Positions 33,087 through 33,169 of a stretch of DNA of 33,169 nucleotides are shown in pieces (position 1 is the first letter of the stretch; each line of letters begins with the position of its first letter). The notes under the pieces were generated by a model. It ran no database searches. It had not been told where the DNA came from and saw nothing but the letters and a program-made list of their open reading frames with translations. The DNA is from DASUSF01 sp036375275 (lineage in GTDB: Bacteria > Pseudomonadota > Alphaproteobacteria > Geminicoccales > Geminicoccaceae): the NCBI GenBank assembly GCA_036375275.1, contig DASUSF010000061.1, positions 1 to 33,169 of the forward strand, given 5' to 3'. Made by a program: the position numbers and the translations under genes.

Positions 33087-33169
33087 AGCCGATCCTGATG
33101 CAGGGTCTCGGCTACCTGTTCCTGGCGCTCGGCGTGCTCGGCCTGTTCCTGCCGTTCCTGCAGGGCTTC
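33083..33169 (+). CDS. Start of a small membrane protein (PGPGW/DUF454-like)
   Basis: A GTG at 33083 overlaps the ligA stop (GTGA) and opens a frame to the window edge, 29 codons. The residues MKPILMQGLGYLFLALGVLG and LFLPFLQGF form a hydrophobic helix with the LGxLFLALGVxGLFLPFLQG pattern. I associate that pattern with small inner-membrane proteins of the PGPGW or DUF454 type. The function is unknown. The overlap with ligA follows the coupling pattern seen throughout the window. Confidence 0.6.
   Translation, partial: MKPILMQGLGYLFLALGVLGLFLPFLQGF

Overview
The window is a GC-rich stretch of bacterial chromosome (about 70% GC or more by eye, strongly G/C-ending codons). It almost certainly comes from an alphaproteobacterium. 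The evidence is the argH - lptM-like - lysA - DUF4175/TIGR02302 string next to tlpA, the FtsZ with a long C-terminal linker and a DIPAFLRR tail, the gene order of the division/cell-wall (dcw) cluster, and a CtrA-type box upstream of that cluster. I cannot name the genus. A deep-branching Rhodospirillales- or Geminicoccaceae-like organism would fit, but that is a guess.

Layout. (1) Positions 1-1449 lie on the minus strand: the start of an unknown exported protein (cut by the window edge), a SleB-like cell-wall hydrolase and a TlpA-type thiol:disulfide reductase. (2) Positions 1538-7822 lie on the plus strand: argH, two very small lipoprotein genes (the second LptM-like), lysA, a large membrane protein of the DUF4175/TIGR02302 family, and an AmpD-like amidase with a peptidoglycan-binding tail. 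(3) RNase P RNA (rnpB) occupies about 7857-8253. A roughly 430-base leader follows, with a CtrA box, two GANTC sites and a sigma70-like promoter. (4) Positions 8687-26308 hold a near-complete dcw cluster: rsmH-ftsL-ftsI-murE-murF-mraY-murD-ftsW-murG-murC-murB-ddl-ftsQ-ftsA-ftsZ. Most neighbours share ATGA, GTGA or TGATG start/stop overlaps. (5) After a 563-base spacer full of palindromes come lpxC, a minus-strand XRE-family regulator, bamD, recN, ligA and the start of a small membrane protein gene.

Most of the window serves the envelope: precursor synthesis (murE/F/C/B/D, ddl, lysA for the mDAP/lysine branch), lipid carrier steps (mraY, murG), septal synthesis and division (ftsI, ftsW, ftsL, ftsQ, ftsA, ftsZ), turnover (SleB, amidase), lipid A (lpxC) and outer-membrane assembly (bamD, lptM-like). 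mraZ, which usually opens a dcw cluster, is not present here.

The gene content is ordinary. The interesting signals lie outside the protein families. A family of tandem palindromic elements has ends resembling TAGAGCRG...CYGCTCTA, and its terminal TAG is used as the stop codon of both sleB and ftsZ. The dcw leader looks cell-cycle regulated. murD carries a sharp low-GC synonymous patch. The XRE regulator and bamD are divergent across a perfect 16-bp palindrome. I found no mobile elements, CRISPR arrays, tRNAs or defence systems.
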